DNA of 64,000 nt from Natronobiforma cellulositropha (GTDB lineage: Archaea; Halobacteriota; Halobacteria; Halobacteriales; Natrialbaceae). Position 1 is the stretch's first letter. The number at the start of each line of letters is the position of its first letter. Made by a program: the position numbers and the translations under genes. Positions 52,782-62,023 of this stretch are shown in pieces. The stretch lies in NCBI RefSeq assembly GCF_025629245.1, contig NZ_JANZXN010000005.1:124001-188000 (forward strand). Direction: 5' to 3'. The notes beneath the pieces were generated by a model. That model was not told the DNA's origin, made no database searches, and worked only from the letters and a program-made list of their open reading frames with translations.

Positions 52782-53327
52782 ATGGCCATCCAGTTCGTGA
52801 CGGGAAACGAGGGCAAGGTCCGCGAGGCACGAACCTACCTCGAGGGTATCGACGCGGTCGAACAGGTCTCCTACGCCTACACCGAAGTCCAGAGCGACGA
52901 CCTCGGGGAGATCGCCGCGCGCGGAGCCGAAGAGGCGTTCGACGGACTCGGTAGCGAGAATCCGGTGTTAGTCGACGATTCGGGGCTGTTCGTCGACGCC
53001 CTGGGTGGCTTTCCGGGTCCGTACTCGGCGTACGTCGAGGACACCGTGGGTGTCGAACGGCTCTGGCGACTCGCCGAAGGGGAGGAAAACCGCCGGGCGC
53101 ACTTCCGGACGGTGCTCGCCTACTGCGACGGCGAGCGCACGGAGACGTTCGTCGGCTCCGTCGGCGGCACGCTCGTCGCACCGCGAGGCGAGGGCGGATT
53201 CGGCTACGATCCGATCTTCGAGTACAACGGCCGGACACTCGCCGAGATGGATACGGACGAGAAAAATGCGATCTCACACCGCGGGCGCGCGCTGGCTGCG
53301 TTCGCCGAGTGGCTCGCAGATGTGTGA
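52782..53327 (+). CDS. Non-canonical purine NTP pyrophosphatase (RdgB/HAM1)
   Basis: 181 residues; hydrolyses ITP/XTP and their deoxy forms to keep them out of nucleic acid. The N-terminal TGNEGKVREA, VLVDDSGLFVDALGGFPGPY and GFGYDPIFEYNGRTLAEM are diagnostic, as is the end KNAISHRGRALAAFAEWL. TATA-like CATTTAGCG ~27 nt upstream of the ATG. Confidence 0.95.
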   Translation: MAIQFVTGNEGKVREARTYLEGIDAVEQVSYAYTEVQSDDLGEIAARGAEEAFDGLGSENPVLVDDSGLFVDALGGFPGPYSAYVEDTVGVERLWRLAEGEENRRAHFRTVLAYCDGERTETFVGSVGGTLVAPRGEGGFGYDPIFEYNGRTLAEMDTDEKNAISHRGRALAAFAEWLADV

Positions 53328-53670
53328 GTTCGAATCGTACAAACAGAATCCATTTTGGACGTGTCTGGACAGCGAGTGGCGTGAAGCCGTACCGTGGACC
53401 GGCCCTCGATAGACCTCATTCTCACCGACGAGCATCGAATCATAGTACGGGACTCGGTGACAGTTTGCGACGTACATGGACAACACACATATCGGAGAAG
53501 AACGATGTGTTTGGCGTGGAACTACAGCACGACCGGCCGACAGTCAGGAAGACTTCGAATCGTATTTTTACAATGCGTGTTCGGAACACGGACGGAGCTA
53601 CGGCACGGGCACTCGAGTGGGGGCTAGCGCGGGCGACCACCCCGGCGCTCGAGACGAGGGGCCGGGAGCG
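53328..53670. other. Intergenic region upstream of arsM
   Basis: About 340 bp. A TATA-like GTATTTTTACA at 53563-53573 probably drives arsM, giving a leader of ~75 nt. A partial inverted repeat ACACACAT/ATGTGTTT lies at about 53481-53510. The frame upstream of the arsM ATG stays open but the sequence does not look coding. Confidence 0.45.
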
Positions 53671-54465
53671 ATGACCGAGCGCACAGCGGATGCGCCCGAA
53701 ACGGACGCGAGTGCGCGACGCCGACTCGTACGCGAGCGCTACGGCGACCTCGCGCGGACGGACGAGGGGTGTTGTAACGGGACGGAGGGTTCGGACGACG
53801 GTACCGACGCGCAGAGCCTCTCGGTGGGCTACGAGCGCGACGACCTCGAGCGCGCACCGGCGGGGGCGAACCTCGGACTGGGCTGTGGCAACCCCGTCGC
53901 CATCTCGGCGCTCGAACCCGGCGAGACCGTCCTCGACCTCGGGTCGGGCGGTGGGTTCGACTGTTTTCTCGCAGCGGACGAAGTCGGACCCGACGGGCGA
54001 GTGATCGGCGTCGACATGACTCCGGAGATGCTCGAGCGCGCCCGCGCGAACGCGGCCGAGAGTGGGACCGACACCGTCGAGTTCCGGCTGGGCGAGATCG
54101 AACACCTGCCGGTCGCAGACGCGTCGGTCGACGTGATCATCTCGAACTGCGTGCTCAACCTCTCGCCCTCGAAACCGCAGGTGTTCGCGGAGGCGTGGCG
54201 CGTCCTGCGTCCCGGCGGGCGGCTCTCGATATCGGACCTCATCGCGACCGAACCGCTCCCAGAGCGGGTGCGCACCGACCCGGACCTCGTCGGCGGCTGT
54301 ATCGGCGGGGCGGCGACGGCAGACGACCTCGAGCACTGGCTCGAGGGCTGTGGCTTCGAGTCCGTCCGCATCGTCGAAGACCGCGAGTGGGAAGCGACCC
54401 ACGACGGGGCGGCGGTGCCGGTCGTCTCCGCGCGTATCGAGGCGCGGAAGCCGACGGCGCGTTAG
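53671..54465 (+). CDS. arsM: Arsenite S-adenosylmethionine methyltransferase
   Basis: 264 residues; methylates As(III) with SAM as a detoxification step. SAM-binding VLDLGSGGGFDCFLAADEVG (~87-106). The Cys residues needed for arsenic binding appear in their usual places: CC at 34-35, GLGCGNP near 72, SNCVLNLS near 159, GGCIGGAA near 209. ATG at 53671 is preceded by GGGAG. The 3' end overlaps the convergent PIN gene by 4 bp. No other ars genes are present. Confidence 0.88.
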   Translation: MTERTADAPETDASARRRLVRERYGDLARTDEGCCNGTEGSDDGTDAQSLSVGYERDDLERAPAGANLGLGCGNPVAISALEPGETVLDLGSGGGFDCFLAADEVGPDGRVIGVDMTPEMLERARANAAESGTDTVEFRLGEIEHLPVADASVDVIISNCVLNLSPSKPQVFAEAWRVLRPGGRLSISDLIATEPLPERVRTDPDLVGGCIGGAATADDLEHWLEGCGFESVRIVEDREWEATHDGAAVPVVSARIEARKPTAR

Positions 54466-54935
54466 GCCCGCGGGTCGCGGTCCGGGCCGGGGTACGGACC
54501 GCCCTCGAGCGCCTCGTAGAGGCTCTCGGGGTCGAACAGGCGCGCGAAGGCGTCGGGCGAGCGGATACTGAGTGCGACCCGTGGCTGGAGCGCTGCGCCG
54601 GTCGCCGCCGACCGGAGGCGGTCGTCGAAACTGAGCAGGTGGGCCGCCCGGCCGCGGTAGGCGGTGGCGAGCGCCGGGTGGTCGCCCTCGGGGTGGTCGA
54701 CGCGGCGGCTGTCGGTCTCGAGTCGCGCGCGGTGGGCCGCGGCGAGGTCGGCGTCGGCGAGGCGCGCGACGAGCGTCTCGGTCCGCTCGAGCAGCGGGTC
54801 GCTCGTGAGTAGCTCGACCCAGGAGTGAGCGCGGACGTGATCGAGCGCCGCGCGAGTCTCACCGCCGACGAGCAGGTCGGCCGCGAGGACGTCCGCGTCG
54901 GCGACGACGCGTGCGGGGTTCGGCCGCTCAGCCAT
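54462..54935 (-). CDS. PIN-like (DUF7384) protein, possible VapC-type toxin
   Basis: 157 residues with a PIN-like acidic set: VVADADVLAADLL at the N-terminus, GDHPALATAYRGRAAHLLSF and DDRL toward the C-terminus. PIN domains of VapC toxins cut RNA. The preceding 35-codon gene overlaps its start by 8 nt, a layout common for antitoxin-toxin pairs. The family is poorly studied, so toxicity is inferred. Confidence 0.68.
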   Translation of the reverse strand: MAERPNPARVVADADVLAADLLVGGETRAALDHVRAHSWVELLTSDPLLERTETLVARLADADLAAAHRARLETDSRRVDHPEGDHPALATAYRGRAAHLLSFDDRLRSAATGAALQPRVALSIRSPDAFARLFDPESLYEALEGGPYPGPDRDPRA

Positions 54936-55035
54936 CTTGGTCCTCGCGGAGCCGGTTCAGTTCCTCGGTAATCTCCTCGATGCTCACGTCGGCGCTCGCA
55001 CCCGCCTCGAACAGGGTGTCCCAGCGTTCGGTCAT
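54928..55035 (-). CDS. 35-residue protein upstream of PIN gene, possible antitoxin
   Basis: The sequence MTERWDTLFEAGASADVSIE, then EITEELNRLREDQDG, is acidic and probably all helical. Its stop lies inside the start region of the PIN gene (ATGGCTGA overlap). A TATA-like GCTTTTCACC (about 55059-55068) is 24-33 nt upstream, so this is the first gene of the unit. It lacks an obvious DNA-binding domain; it could wrap the PIN active site, as VapB tails do. Confidence 0.6.
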   Translation of the reverse strand: MTERWDTLFEAGASADVSIEEITEELNRLREDQDG

Positions 55036-55089
55036 CGGTGAACTCGAGGCGGCGACGGGTGAAAAGCGGGTCGCCACGCCGTGGACAAA

Positions 55090-56508
55090 TCACCACCGCT
55101 GCGCGCGGAGGTCGTACTCGTCGGCGACCGCGTCGGTCCGCTCGAGGAAGCGCTCGAACGGAACCGGTGGCAAGAGCGGGTGGCGGGCGTCGATCTCGTC
55201 GGGGAGGTCCGCGTGGTACCGGACGTGTGACTCGATGTCGGAGGGGTACGCCGACGGGTCGACACCGACGAAGCCCGCCCGATCGCGAGCGGCGTCGAGG
55301 ACCGACCGCCACCGCTCGGCCGACGCCAGCCCCGCGGAGTCGACGCCGTGAGAGAAGAGCGTCGCGTACACGTCGTCGTAGGCGGGCGCGTCCGCGAGGT
55401 AACGCTCGAGACGGGCCGCGTCGGGCTGGGTGGTGAACGCGCTCCAGTAGGGCACCGAGCCGGTTCTGCAGGTCCACCACGGCTCGAGCAGGGCGAACGA
55501 GCCGACGAGCAGGCGGTCGGTGGGCCGGCCGCGCCGGGCGTAGCGCTCGCGGTAACGGTCGGCGACGAACGGACTCAGGTCGCGCGGGTCGTCGAAGACG
55601 AACCGGCGGCGCTCGTAGCCCTCGCGGTCGGTGACCCGTTCGAGGTCTCTGCGGAGCGCGGGGTCGAAGCCCCACTCGGCCTCCGGACGGCGGCCGTCGG
55701 GGTCGGGGACGTCCCACGCGCGGACCGGCGACCCCTGGTCTGCGAGGAAGGCGGCGATGCGCTCGCTCCCCTCGTAGTACTCCTCGGGTTCGAGACCGCC
55801 GAGACCGCCGAGTTGGAAGTGGTGGCGCTCGCCGAGGTCGATCACGGGCCAGTCGTAGGAACACTCGAGGCTGAGGACCGTTCCCCCGTCGTCGAGGACC
55901 GTCTCGAGGAAGGACTCGTAGGCGGGACCCAGGGTGTGGCTCTTCACCCGGAAGTAGGCGAGTTTCCTGACCATCAGTCGGTCCTGGTTCGGGTCGTGCA
56001 TCTGGGAGAGACCGACGTCGGGGTTCGCCTCGAGGAAGGGACCGGCGTGGCGACGGCCCCAGGCGACGTCCGCCCGGACCGAGTCGGGGTGCAGCGACCG
56101 ACGAACCGGGACGAAGAAGGTCTGGGGGAGGTAGGGTACGCCGAGCATCGCCGCGAGGGAGACGCCCGCACCGTTGCTCGAGCCGACGAGGACCGCGGGA
56201 TAGCCGCGTTCTGGATACTGCTCGACGACCCAGCGGCGAAAGGTCTCGACGTCGACCTCGCCGAGTGCGTCCGGGTCGATGCCCTCGTTCGCGCCGCCGT
56301 AGGTGTAGATGCCGTTCCGGATCCGACGGGGAAGGCGGTTGCCGAGCGGGGCGAGCGCCGCCAGTTTCGGGTGGATCAGCCCGAGTGCGGGGAACGCCTC
56401 GCCCCGGAGGTACCGGGCGGTCGCGCGGACGAAGACCGTCGTCGAGTCGAAGTTCGCGAGGGCGGGCGGCGTCGTGCGGTCGCCGGAGAGGTGCCTCGAG
56501 ATGCGCAT
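55090..56508 (-). CDS. Uncharacterised 472-residue protein with GxSxG-like motif
   Basis: Soluble and rich in Trp, Tyr and Arg. Residues 105-120 read AVLVGSSNGAGVSLAAML, a nucleophile-elbow-like turn as in alpha/beta hydrolases, but GSSNG departs from GxSxG and the other catalytic residues are not evident. The mid part has SLECSYDWPVIDLGERHHFQ; the C-terminal ~180 residues carry LLVGSFALLEPWWTCRTGSV. Start at 56508 (MRISRHLSG); a TATA-like ATTTATCC lies near 56568. No family recognised. Confidence 0.65.
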   Translation of the reverse strand: MRISRHLSGDRTTPPALANFDSTTVFVRATARYLRGEAFPALGLIHPKLAALAPLGNRLPRRIRNGIYTYGGANEGIDPDALGEVDVETFRRWVVEQYPERGYPAVLVGSSNGAGVSLAAMLGVPYLPQTFFVPVRRSLHPDSVRADVAWGRRHAGPFLEANPDVGLSQMHDPNQDRLMVRKLAYFRVKSHTLGPAYESFLETVLDDGGTVLSLECSYDWPVIDLGERHHFQLGGLGGLEPEEYYEGSERIAAFLADQGSPVRAWDVPDPDGRRPEAEWGFDPALRRDLERVTDREGYERRRFVFDDPRDLSPFVADRYRERYARRGRPTDRLLVGSFALLEPWWTCRTGSVPYWSAFTTQPDAARLERYLADAPAYDDVYATLFSHGVDSAGLASAERWRSVLDAARDRAGFVGVDPSAYPSDIESHVRYHADLPDEIDARHPLLPPVPFERFLERTDAVADEYDLRAQRW

Positions 56509-56673
56509 GGGGGTGACAACCTGGGCGGGAGTCGGGCGCTGACGGAGAGACCTACGGTGACCGGCGGGATAAATCCGGGACCTGGCCGAAGCCACCCCGC
56601 GGAACTGACGGTGGGTTTCACCCGCCGGTCGAAGCTTGAACTGGCTGGGTGGTGTAGCCTCCGTGATCGAACG

Positions 56674-57513
56674 ATGACCGACGAACGATCCGGACTATCG
56701 GACGTGATGGACGCACTGGAGGAGCGAACGAGTGACGTGGAACTCGAGGAACCGACGGATGCGGGCGTACGAGAAGCGCTCGGCACCTGGGCGGGAGACG
56801 GCACGCTCGCGCTGGCGCTCGGGGCGCTCTGCTGGTATCGCGCGCTCCGGTCGACGGGGCGCGTCCGAGGGCTCGTGCTGGCGACACTCGGCACGGGCCT
56901 GCTCGGTCTCGGCGTGCGTCGACGGCGACCGAATCGAGCACCGACGGACGAGGAACCGCCGTGGATTCCAGCGGCGGTCGGTGAGTCCGAGGCGGAGGAG
57001 GCGGAGAAAGAGACCGCAGACGACGCGGCCGCCGCGCTCGAGCGGCCGGTGGTCGACCGGGAGTCGGAGACCGACCTGGGTGGGCGGGCAACCAGCGAGG
57101 GGCGCGTGCCGACGGCCGACGAGACGGACGATCCGAGACGGGGACCGGGTGAACACAGTGCGAGCGAGGTTTCCGAGACAGACCTGGCCGCAGAGCCGGG
57201 TGAGGCGACCGGCCCGGACGCAGTGCAGGCGGAGCCGACGCAGACGGAGGCGACCGAACCGGAGGCTGACGCGGACGCCGAGCAGGCAGGCGGGACCGAC
57301 GCCGACGGGTTCGGCCAGGACGAAACCGACCTCGAAGCGGCCGACGAGGATGGCGACGCGCCGGACGCTCGAGCGGAAGACGGACGAGGCGAGACGGGGA
57401 CGGCGGACGGGACGGAGGGAGCGACGGACGAGGGTGAGGAGTCGGGAGCAGGGGCGGAGGAGGCGGACGTCGAGCACGAGGCGGTCGACGACGAGGAGAT
57501 GAACGGGCCGTGA
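56674..57513 (+). CDS. Acidic membrane protein with long disordered tail
   Basis: 279 residues: short acidic N-terminus (SDVMDALEERTSDVELEEPT), two close hydrophobic segments (~42-82; TLALALGALCWYRALRS and GLVLATLGTGLLGLGV), an Arg patch (RRRRPNR), then ~190 residues almost only of Asp, Glu, Ala, Gly, Thr. Composition marks the tail as disordered. It overlaps the next gene by GTGA. No known domain. Confidence 0.65.
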   Translation: MTDERSGLSDVMDALEERTSDVELEEPTDAGVREALGTWAGDGTLALALGALCWYRALRSTGRVRGLVLATLGTGLLGLGVRRRRPNRAPTDEEPPWIPAAVGESEAEEAEKETADDAAAALERPVVDRESETDLGGRATSEGRVPTADETDDPRRGPGEHSASEVSETDLAAEPGEATGPDAVQAEPTQTEATEPEADADAEQAGGTDADGFGQDETDLEAADEDGDAPDARAEDGRGETGTADGTEGATDEGEESGAGAEEADVEHEAVDDEEMNGP

Positions 57514-57698
57514 GCGGTGGTCTCGCCCGGCCGTCGAAGGTGCCACGGTACCTGTTCGGACTCCTCCACCCCTCGAGTGACTGGGGTCCCGAGTTGCTCG
57601 CGGTTCGCGAGCGCCCCGTCGAGCCGACGTGGTCCGCGGCGACGGGGACCGACGAGCCGCCCGAGCGAGTGCTCGTCTTCCGCGCCGAGGCGGAGTGA
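57510..57698 (+). CDS. Hypothetical 62-residue protein
   Basis: Starts with GTG overlapping the stop of the acidic membrane gene by 4 nt, which supports it as a true gene. Sequence: SGGLARPSKVPRYLFGLLHP, then SSDWGPELLAVRERPVEPTW. No motif known. It ends directly beside the convergent MOT1-like gene. Confidence 0.5.
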   Translation: MSGGLARPSKVPRYLFGLLHPSSDWGPELLAVRERPVEPTWSAATGTDEPPERVLVFRAEAE

Positions 57699-58802
57699 TC
57701 AGCGCCGACGCTCGAGCAGCCACCAGGCGAGCGCGCCGAGGAGGAAGGCGACGCCGACGTTGACGACGAGACCGAGGAGACCGACGCCGACGACCGCGGC
57801 GAACCCGGCGCGCGTGCCGATGGGGGCGAGCGCCGCTCGCGCCAGTTCGACGCCGACGACGGCGAGGAGGACGCCCAACAGCGCCATCGGGAACGCAGCC
57901 AGGAGCGCCCCGACGGCGACGAGCGCGAGCGCGAGGTAGCCGACGCCGAGGACCAGGTTCGCCCCGGCGGTTCGTGCGCCGAAGGCGTGTTTTCCAGCGA
58001 GACCGCCGCTGCCGTGACACATCGGAATTGCCCCGAAGGGAACGGCCGCGAGGCAGGTGACGCCCATGCTCCGGGAGAGGTCGTCGGGCGAGACCTTCCG
58101 GTCGTAGAGGTCGGCACAGAGCAGCGAGGTCGCGATGGCGGCGTTGCCGACCGTCATGCCGAGCTGGGCGACGGTTCCCTCGAGCGCGCCACGGGAGAAC
58201 GAGGGCGTCCCGGCGGGAAAGAGGGTGAGCGCGGGGAGGCGGGGTGTCGGCAGGCCGGTGACGGCGACGGCGGCGAGCGAACCCACACCGAGGACGACGA
58301 GCGCGCTCGCGCGAAAGCGCCCGGCGAGGACACAGCCAGCGACGAGCGCGACACCGGCCAGCGCGAGCGACGGGTCGGCGACCGACAGCGAGAGGGCCGC
58401 CTCGAGCAACAACAGCGCGACGGCGAGCTGGATGCCGCGGACCACCGGCGCGCCGACGACGCGCTGGATGCGCCCGACCAGTCCGAACCGGGCACCGACG
58501 AGCAGAACCAGCCCGCAGAGCAGCCCCGCGGCGGCGAGTTCCGGGTAGGAGAGCGCGCCGACGATGGCGAGACCGGCGAGCGCCTTCATCGGCTCGAGCG
58601 AGAGCGGCATCCCGTAGACGAGTCCCCAGACGATCTGGAAGACGCCGAAGCCGACGAGGACGTGAGCGAGCGAGACGCTCGTGGTGGCGGCGAGAGCGAC
58701 CAGCAGCGGCAAGACCGTAATCGAATCACCTAGCGCACCGATCAGCTCACCCGTACTGAGTTCGATCTCGGCCCGTGTCCCTGGAAGGGACGTAACAGCC
58801 AT
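57699..58802 (-). CDS. MOT1-like molybdate/sulfate transporter
   Basis: 367 residues with about ten hydrophobic segments. The repeated family motifs are visible: LGDSITVLPLLVALAATTSV near the start, GMPLSLEPMKALAGLAIVGA, and in the second half GAIPMCHGSGGLAGKHAFGA. These match the MOT1 branch of SulP-like transporters (putative sulfate/molybdate uptake). Start MAVTSLPGTRAEIELS at 58802. Confidence 0.83.
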   Translation of the reverse strand: MAVTSLPGTRAEIELSTGELIGALGDSITVLPLLVALAATTSVSLAHVLVGFGVFQIVWGLVYGMPLSLEPMKALAGLAIVGALSYPELAAAGLLCGLVLLVGARFGLVGRIQRVVGAPVVRGIQLAVALLLLEAALSLSVADPSLALAGVALVAGCVLAGRFRASALVVLGVGSLAAVAVTGLPTPRLPALTLFPAGTPSFSRGALEGTVAQLGMTVGNAAIATSLLCADLYDRKVSPDDLSRSMGVTCLAAVPFGAIPMCHGSGGLAGKHAFGARTAGANLVLGVGYLALALVAVGALLAAFPMALLGVLLAVVGVELARAALAPIGTRAGFAAVVGVGLLGLVVNVGVAFLLGALAWWLLERRR

Positions 58803-58965
58803 TGAGTAGCACTAGACGGAGATTCACATGACTCTTTTCAGCAACCGATACGAGTTTCCACGCGTCGGGGAAGAAACCATATGTAGTTATCCCTCCCGGT
58901 CTGGAACCGGACGACTGCAGCGACGATCAGACAGAGCTAACCGACCGACTTTAGTGGGTTTGGGT

Positions 58966-59982
58966 GTGACCCAGTTTGGAAAGATCGACCGGGCGTTCTT
59001 CGACGAGCGTATCGCGCCGAACCTGGGTGGTGTGCGCGAGGACGTCGCGGTCGGCCCGGCCCACGGTATCGACTTCGGGGTGATCGACGTCGGTGGACGC
59101 ACCGTCGCCATCGCGACCGACCCGCTCTCGATCCTGCCAGCGCTCGGCTTCGAGCGGGCGGCGCGCTTCGCCCTCGACCTCGTTCTCGCGGACGTCGCCG
59201 TCAGCGCCATCGCCCCGACCCACCTCTCGGTCTGTTTTACCCTGCCGCCCGAGATGACCGACGAGCAGTTCGCGACGGTCTGGGAGACGATCCACGCCGA
59301 GTGTCGCGACCTCGGCGTCGCCGTCGTCACGGGCCACACGGCGCGTTACTCGGACTGTTCGTACCCCTGGGTCGGCGCGGCGACGGTCCTCGGCGTCGGC
59401 GATCCGGAGCAGGTCGTCCGGCCCGACGGCGCGCGGCCCGGCGACCGCCTGCTCGTGACGACCGGACCCGGTGCGGAGACCGTCGGCCTGCTCGCGACGC
59501 TGTTCGCGGACGAACTCGAGCTCTCCGAGGCGACGCTCTCGGCCGCCCAGGAGCGACTCGAGGACGTCTACTGCGTGCGCGACGCGCTGACGGCCGCCGC
59601 GGCGGGACCGGTGCGAGCGATGCACGACGTGACCGAGGGCGGACTGGCGGGGGCGCTTTGTGAGATGGCCGACGGTGCTGGCGTCCGTTTCGAAATCGAC
59701 CGTGCGGCGGTGCCGGTGAAGCCGGGCGTCGAGGCGGTCTGTACCCACCTCGAGATCGACCCCTGGAGCGTGACCAGCTGTGGCTCGCTCGTCCTCGCGG
59801 TCGCCCCCGAGGGCGTCGACGCGGTCCGTGAGGCGCTTTCGTCGCGGGGCACCCTCGTCGCCGAGGTCGGACGCGTCGACGCTGGCTCGGGGGTGGTCGT
59901 CGACGGTGAACCGCTCAGCCACCCGGAGACGGACCCCGCCTGGGATGCGTACGCGGACCTCCTCGAGCGCCGCGAGCGGTGA
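58966..59982 (+). CDS. AIR-synthase/HypE-like family protein
   Basis: 338 residues of the PurM/AIR-synthase superfamily (ATP-binding, with HypE, ThiL and SelD): HGIDFGVIDVGGRTVAIATD in the N-terminal half, VVTGHTARYSDCSYPWVGAA, and AMHDVTEGGLAGALCEMADG in the C-terminal half. The exact reaction is unknown; no hyp genes are present. ThiL (thiamine phosphate kinase) belongs to the same superfamily and thiDN is the next gene, so a thiamine link is possible. GTG start at 58966, chosen from the TATA-like CTTTAGTG ~25 nt upstream. Confidence 0.8.
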   Translation: MTQFGKIDRAFFDERIAPNLGGVREDVAVGPAHGIDFGVIDVGGRTVAIATDPLSILPALGFERAARFALDLVLADVAVSAIAPTHLSVCFTLPPEMTDEQFATVWETIHAECRDLGVAVVTGHTARYSDCSYPWVGAATVLGVGDPEQVVRPDGARPGDRLLVTTGPGAETVGLLATLFADELELSEATLSAAQERLEDVYCVRDALTAAAAGPVRAMHDVTEGGLAGALCEMADGAGVRFEIDRAAVPVKPGVEAVCTHLEIDPWSVTSCGSLVLAVAPEGVDAVREALSSRGTLVAEVGRVDAGSGVVVDGEPLSHPETDPAWDAYADLLERRER

Positions 59983-60091
59983 CGGGCGGGCGGTAATGAA
60001 CGGGAATGGGTGGTGATTGGCGGTGATGGGCGGCGGGACCACGCCCGAGCGGAGCGCCGCCGCTTAGTACCACCGGGGCGTACCACGAGGT

Positions 60092-61372
60092 ATGAGACAG
60101 CCAGCACCCGACAGCCGCCCCGTCGCCCTCACCATCGCCGGCAGTGACTCCGGCGGCGGCGCGGGCATCCAGGCGGACCTGGCGACGATGGCCGCTCACG
60201 GCGTCTTCGGCACCTCGGTGATCACGGCCGTCACCGCCCAGCACACCCGCGGGGTCGAACGCGCCTTCCCCCTCCCGCTCGAGGAGGTGCTCGCGCAGTT
60301 CGACGCCGTCACCGGGGATTTCGACCTCGGCGCGATCAAGACCGGCATGCTCGCGACGGGCGATCTCGTCGCGGCCGTCGCCGACCGGGTGGCGAGACTC
60401 GAGACACCCGTCGTCGTCGATCCCGTGATGGTCGCGACCTCCGGCGACCGGCTCCTCGAGCGAGACGCAGAGCGCGCCTACGAGGAGTTGATCGCCGAAT
60501 CGACGGTCGTGACGCCGAACGCCGACGAGGCCGCAGTGCTCACCGACATAACGGTCGAGGACGAGGCGAGCGCTCGCGCGGCAGGCGAGCACCTGTGTGC
60601 GATGGGCGCGGAGACCGCGCTCGTCAAGGGTGGACACGTCCCCGGCGAGGTCGTCCGCGACGTCCTCGTCACCGCCGAGGAGACGCTGACGCTCGAGCAT
60701 CCCCGCGTCGACACCGACGCCACCCACGGCTCCGGCTGTGCGCTCTCGGCGGCCATCGCCGCACGCCTGGCCGCGGGAGACGACCTCGAGCGAGCGGTGG
60801 CCGAGGCGAGTGGCTTCCTCGCACGGGCGATCAGGTACCACTACGCCGTCGGGCAGGGTCCCGGCGCGGTCAACCACGCCGTCACGCTGCGCAACGAGGC
60901 GGCGAAGGCGACGGCCGCCGCCGAGGTCGGCCACACGCTCGAGCGACTGTCCGGGGAGACCGATGCCCTCGTCGCCGGAGCGACCCCGTTCGCGGAGACG
61001 CTCACGGACGTGTTCGTCGGCGACTCGAGCGACCCACGGGCGGAGGTGCGACCCGCCTCGACGGGCGGCCGGGAGGCGGCGGGTGAACTGGCCCACCTCG
61101 TCCTCGCCGTCCGCGAACGCATCCCCGCAGTTCGGTTCGCGACCGGCGTTCGGCTCACACCGGCCGTCGAGCGCGCACTCGAGGGCCGTGTCGTCGCCAT
61201 CGACGGCTGTGACCGGGCGGCGCTCGAGGCGGCACTCGACTCGACGAGTGGCGTCCACAGGGCGGACCCCGACGCGTGGCCCACGCTCCTCGTCGAGCAC
61301 AGTGGGAAACGGCACGCAGTAGTCGTCGGCACGGAACCGGACGCGGTGTGTGACCGAACGCCAACACCGTGA
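60092..61372 (+). CDS. thiD: HMP/HMP-phosphate kinase fused to thiamine-phosphate synthase ThiN
   Basis: 426 residues. Residues 1-~265 are Thi[34 protein letters not shown] and [14 protein letters not shown], phosphorylating hydroxymethylpyrimidine. Residues ~285-420 resemble ThiN, which joins the pyrimidine and thiazole parts in archaea in place of Thi[21 protein letters not shown], then [20 protein letters not shown]. The fusion is common in archaea. TATA-like CGCTTAGT ~28 nt upstream. Confidence 0.9.
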   Translation: MRQPAPDSRPVALTIAGSDSGGGAGIQADLATMAAHGVFGTSVITAVTAQHTRGVERAFPLPLEEVLAQFDAVTGDFDLGAIKTGMLATGDLVAAVADRVARLETPVVVDPVMVATSGDRLLERDAERAYEELIAESTVVTPNADEAAVLTDITVEDEASARAAGEHLCAMGAETALVKGGHVPGEVVRDVLVTAEETLTLEHPRVDTDATHGSGCALSAAIAARLAAGDDLERAVAEASGFLARAIRYHYAVGQGPGAVNHAVTLRNEAAKATAAAEVGHTLERLSGETDALVAGATPFAETLTDVFVGDSSDPRAEVRPASTGGREAAGELAHLVLAVRERIPAVRFATGVRLTPAVERALEGRVVAIDGCDRAALEAALDSTSGVHRADPDAWPTLLVEHSGKRHAVVVGTEPDAVCDRTPTP

Positions 61373-62023
61373 CCGGGCGGGCGCCGACCGCACGACGAGA
61401 CGCATCCCCGAACAGCGTGGAGACTGAATACCACCTTCAGCTATAGGTACAGCAGACAATCGAGTTTCCGTCAGTAGTTTCACGGCCACAGTATCCGACA
61501 CAAAATTCGCCCCAAGTGCAAATCGAAGCGTTCATTCCCCCACAAGGAGGCACCGACGGGTCGGTTCGAGACATCGTCACCGGAACCTACAGGCCAGGTA
61601 TCGATAGAGGTGTCGTATCTATTGGCATGCATTCAGACGAATACTTCTGCGTGTGAGAATGGAGCGTGGCGTGGAACGTACTCGAGTCCGTCACGAAGCA
61701 CGGCCAGCTATTACAGTCGTACGCGCGTAATGGAGAACTAACTCGAAACCGAGTGAGAGGAAGCGATTGCGACGCGGGTCGCGACCGGCGTTTGACGATG
61801 GCAAACGGCGCGTGAGTGAGCGGTCCCGAACGGAGGATCGTGAAACTCCGAGCATCGAGAGCGGCGGCTCGAGCGAACGAGACGGGCGTCGGCCTCCCCG
61901 GAATCGGAGCGATAGTACCAATTGAAACGATGTACACACCGCTCGCAGCCATCGCCCGGAGACCGGCCTGAGAGGACGGTCTCCAGGGGGAACGATAGTA
62001 GCCACTGCAAGTCAGTGGCTCCG
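61373..62023. other. 650-bp non-coding region with two strong hairpins
   Basis: No protein gene supported. Near the right end are two perfect hairpins: GGAGACCG/CGGTCTCC (61958-61965 with 61977-61984) and AGCCACTG/CAGTGGCT (62000-62007 with 62013-62020). The second begins 4 nt after the stop of the minus-strand lipoprotein gene and could be part of its terminator. GGAxCGATAGTA is directly repeated at ~61907 and ~61989. Confidence 0.5.

Noticed and set aside
53476-53670. Extension of arsM to an ATG at 53476
   Set aside because: The added residues do not resemble ArsM N-termini, and the likely TATA box at 53563-53573 lies inside that extension.
55348-56673. Upstream extension of the acidic membrane protein frame to 55348
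   Set aside because: That part is antisense to the 472-residue gene; the ATG at 56674 begins the plausible protein.
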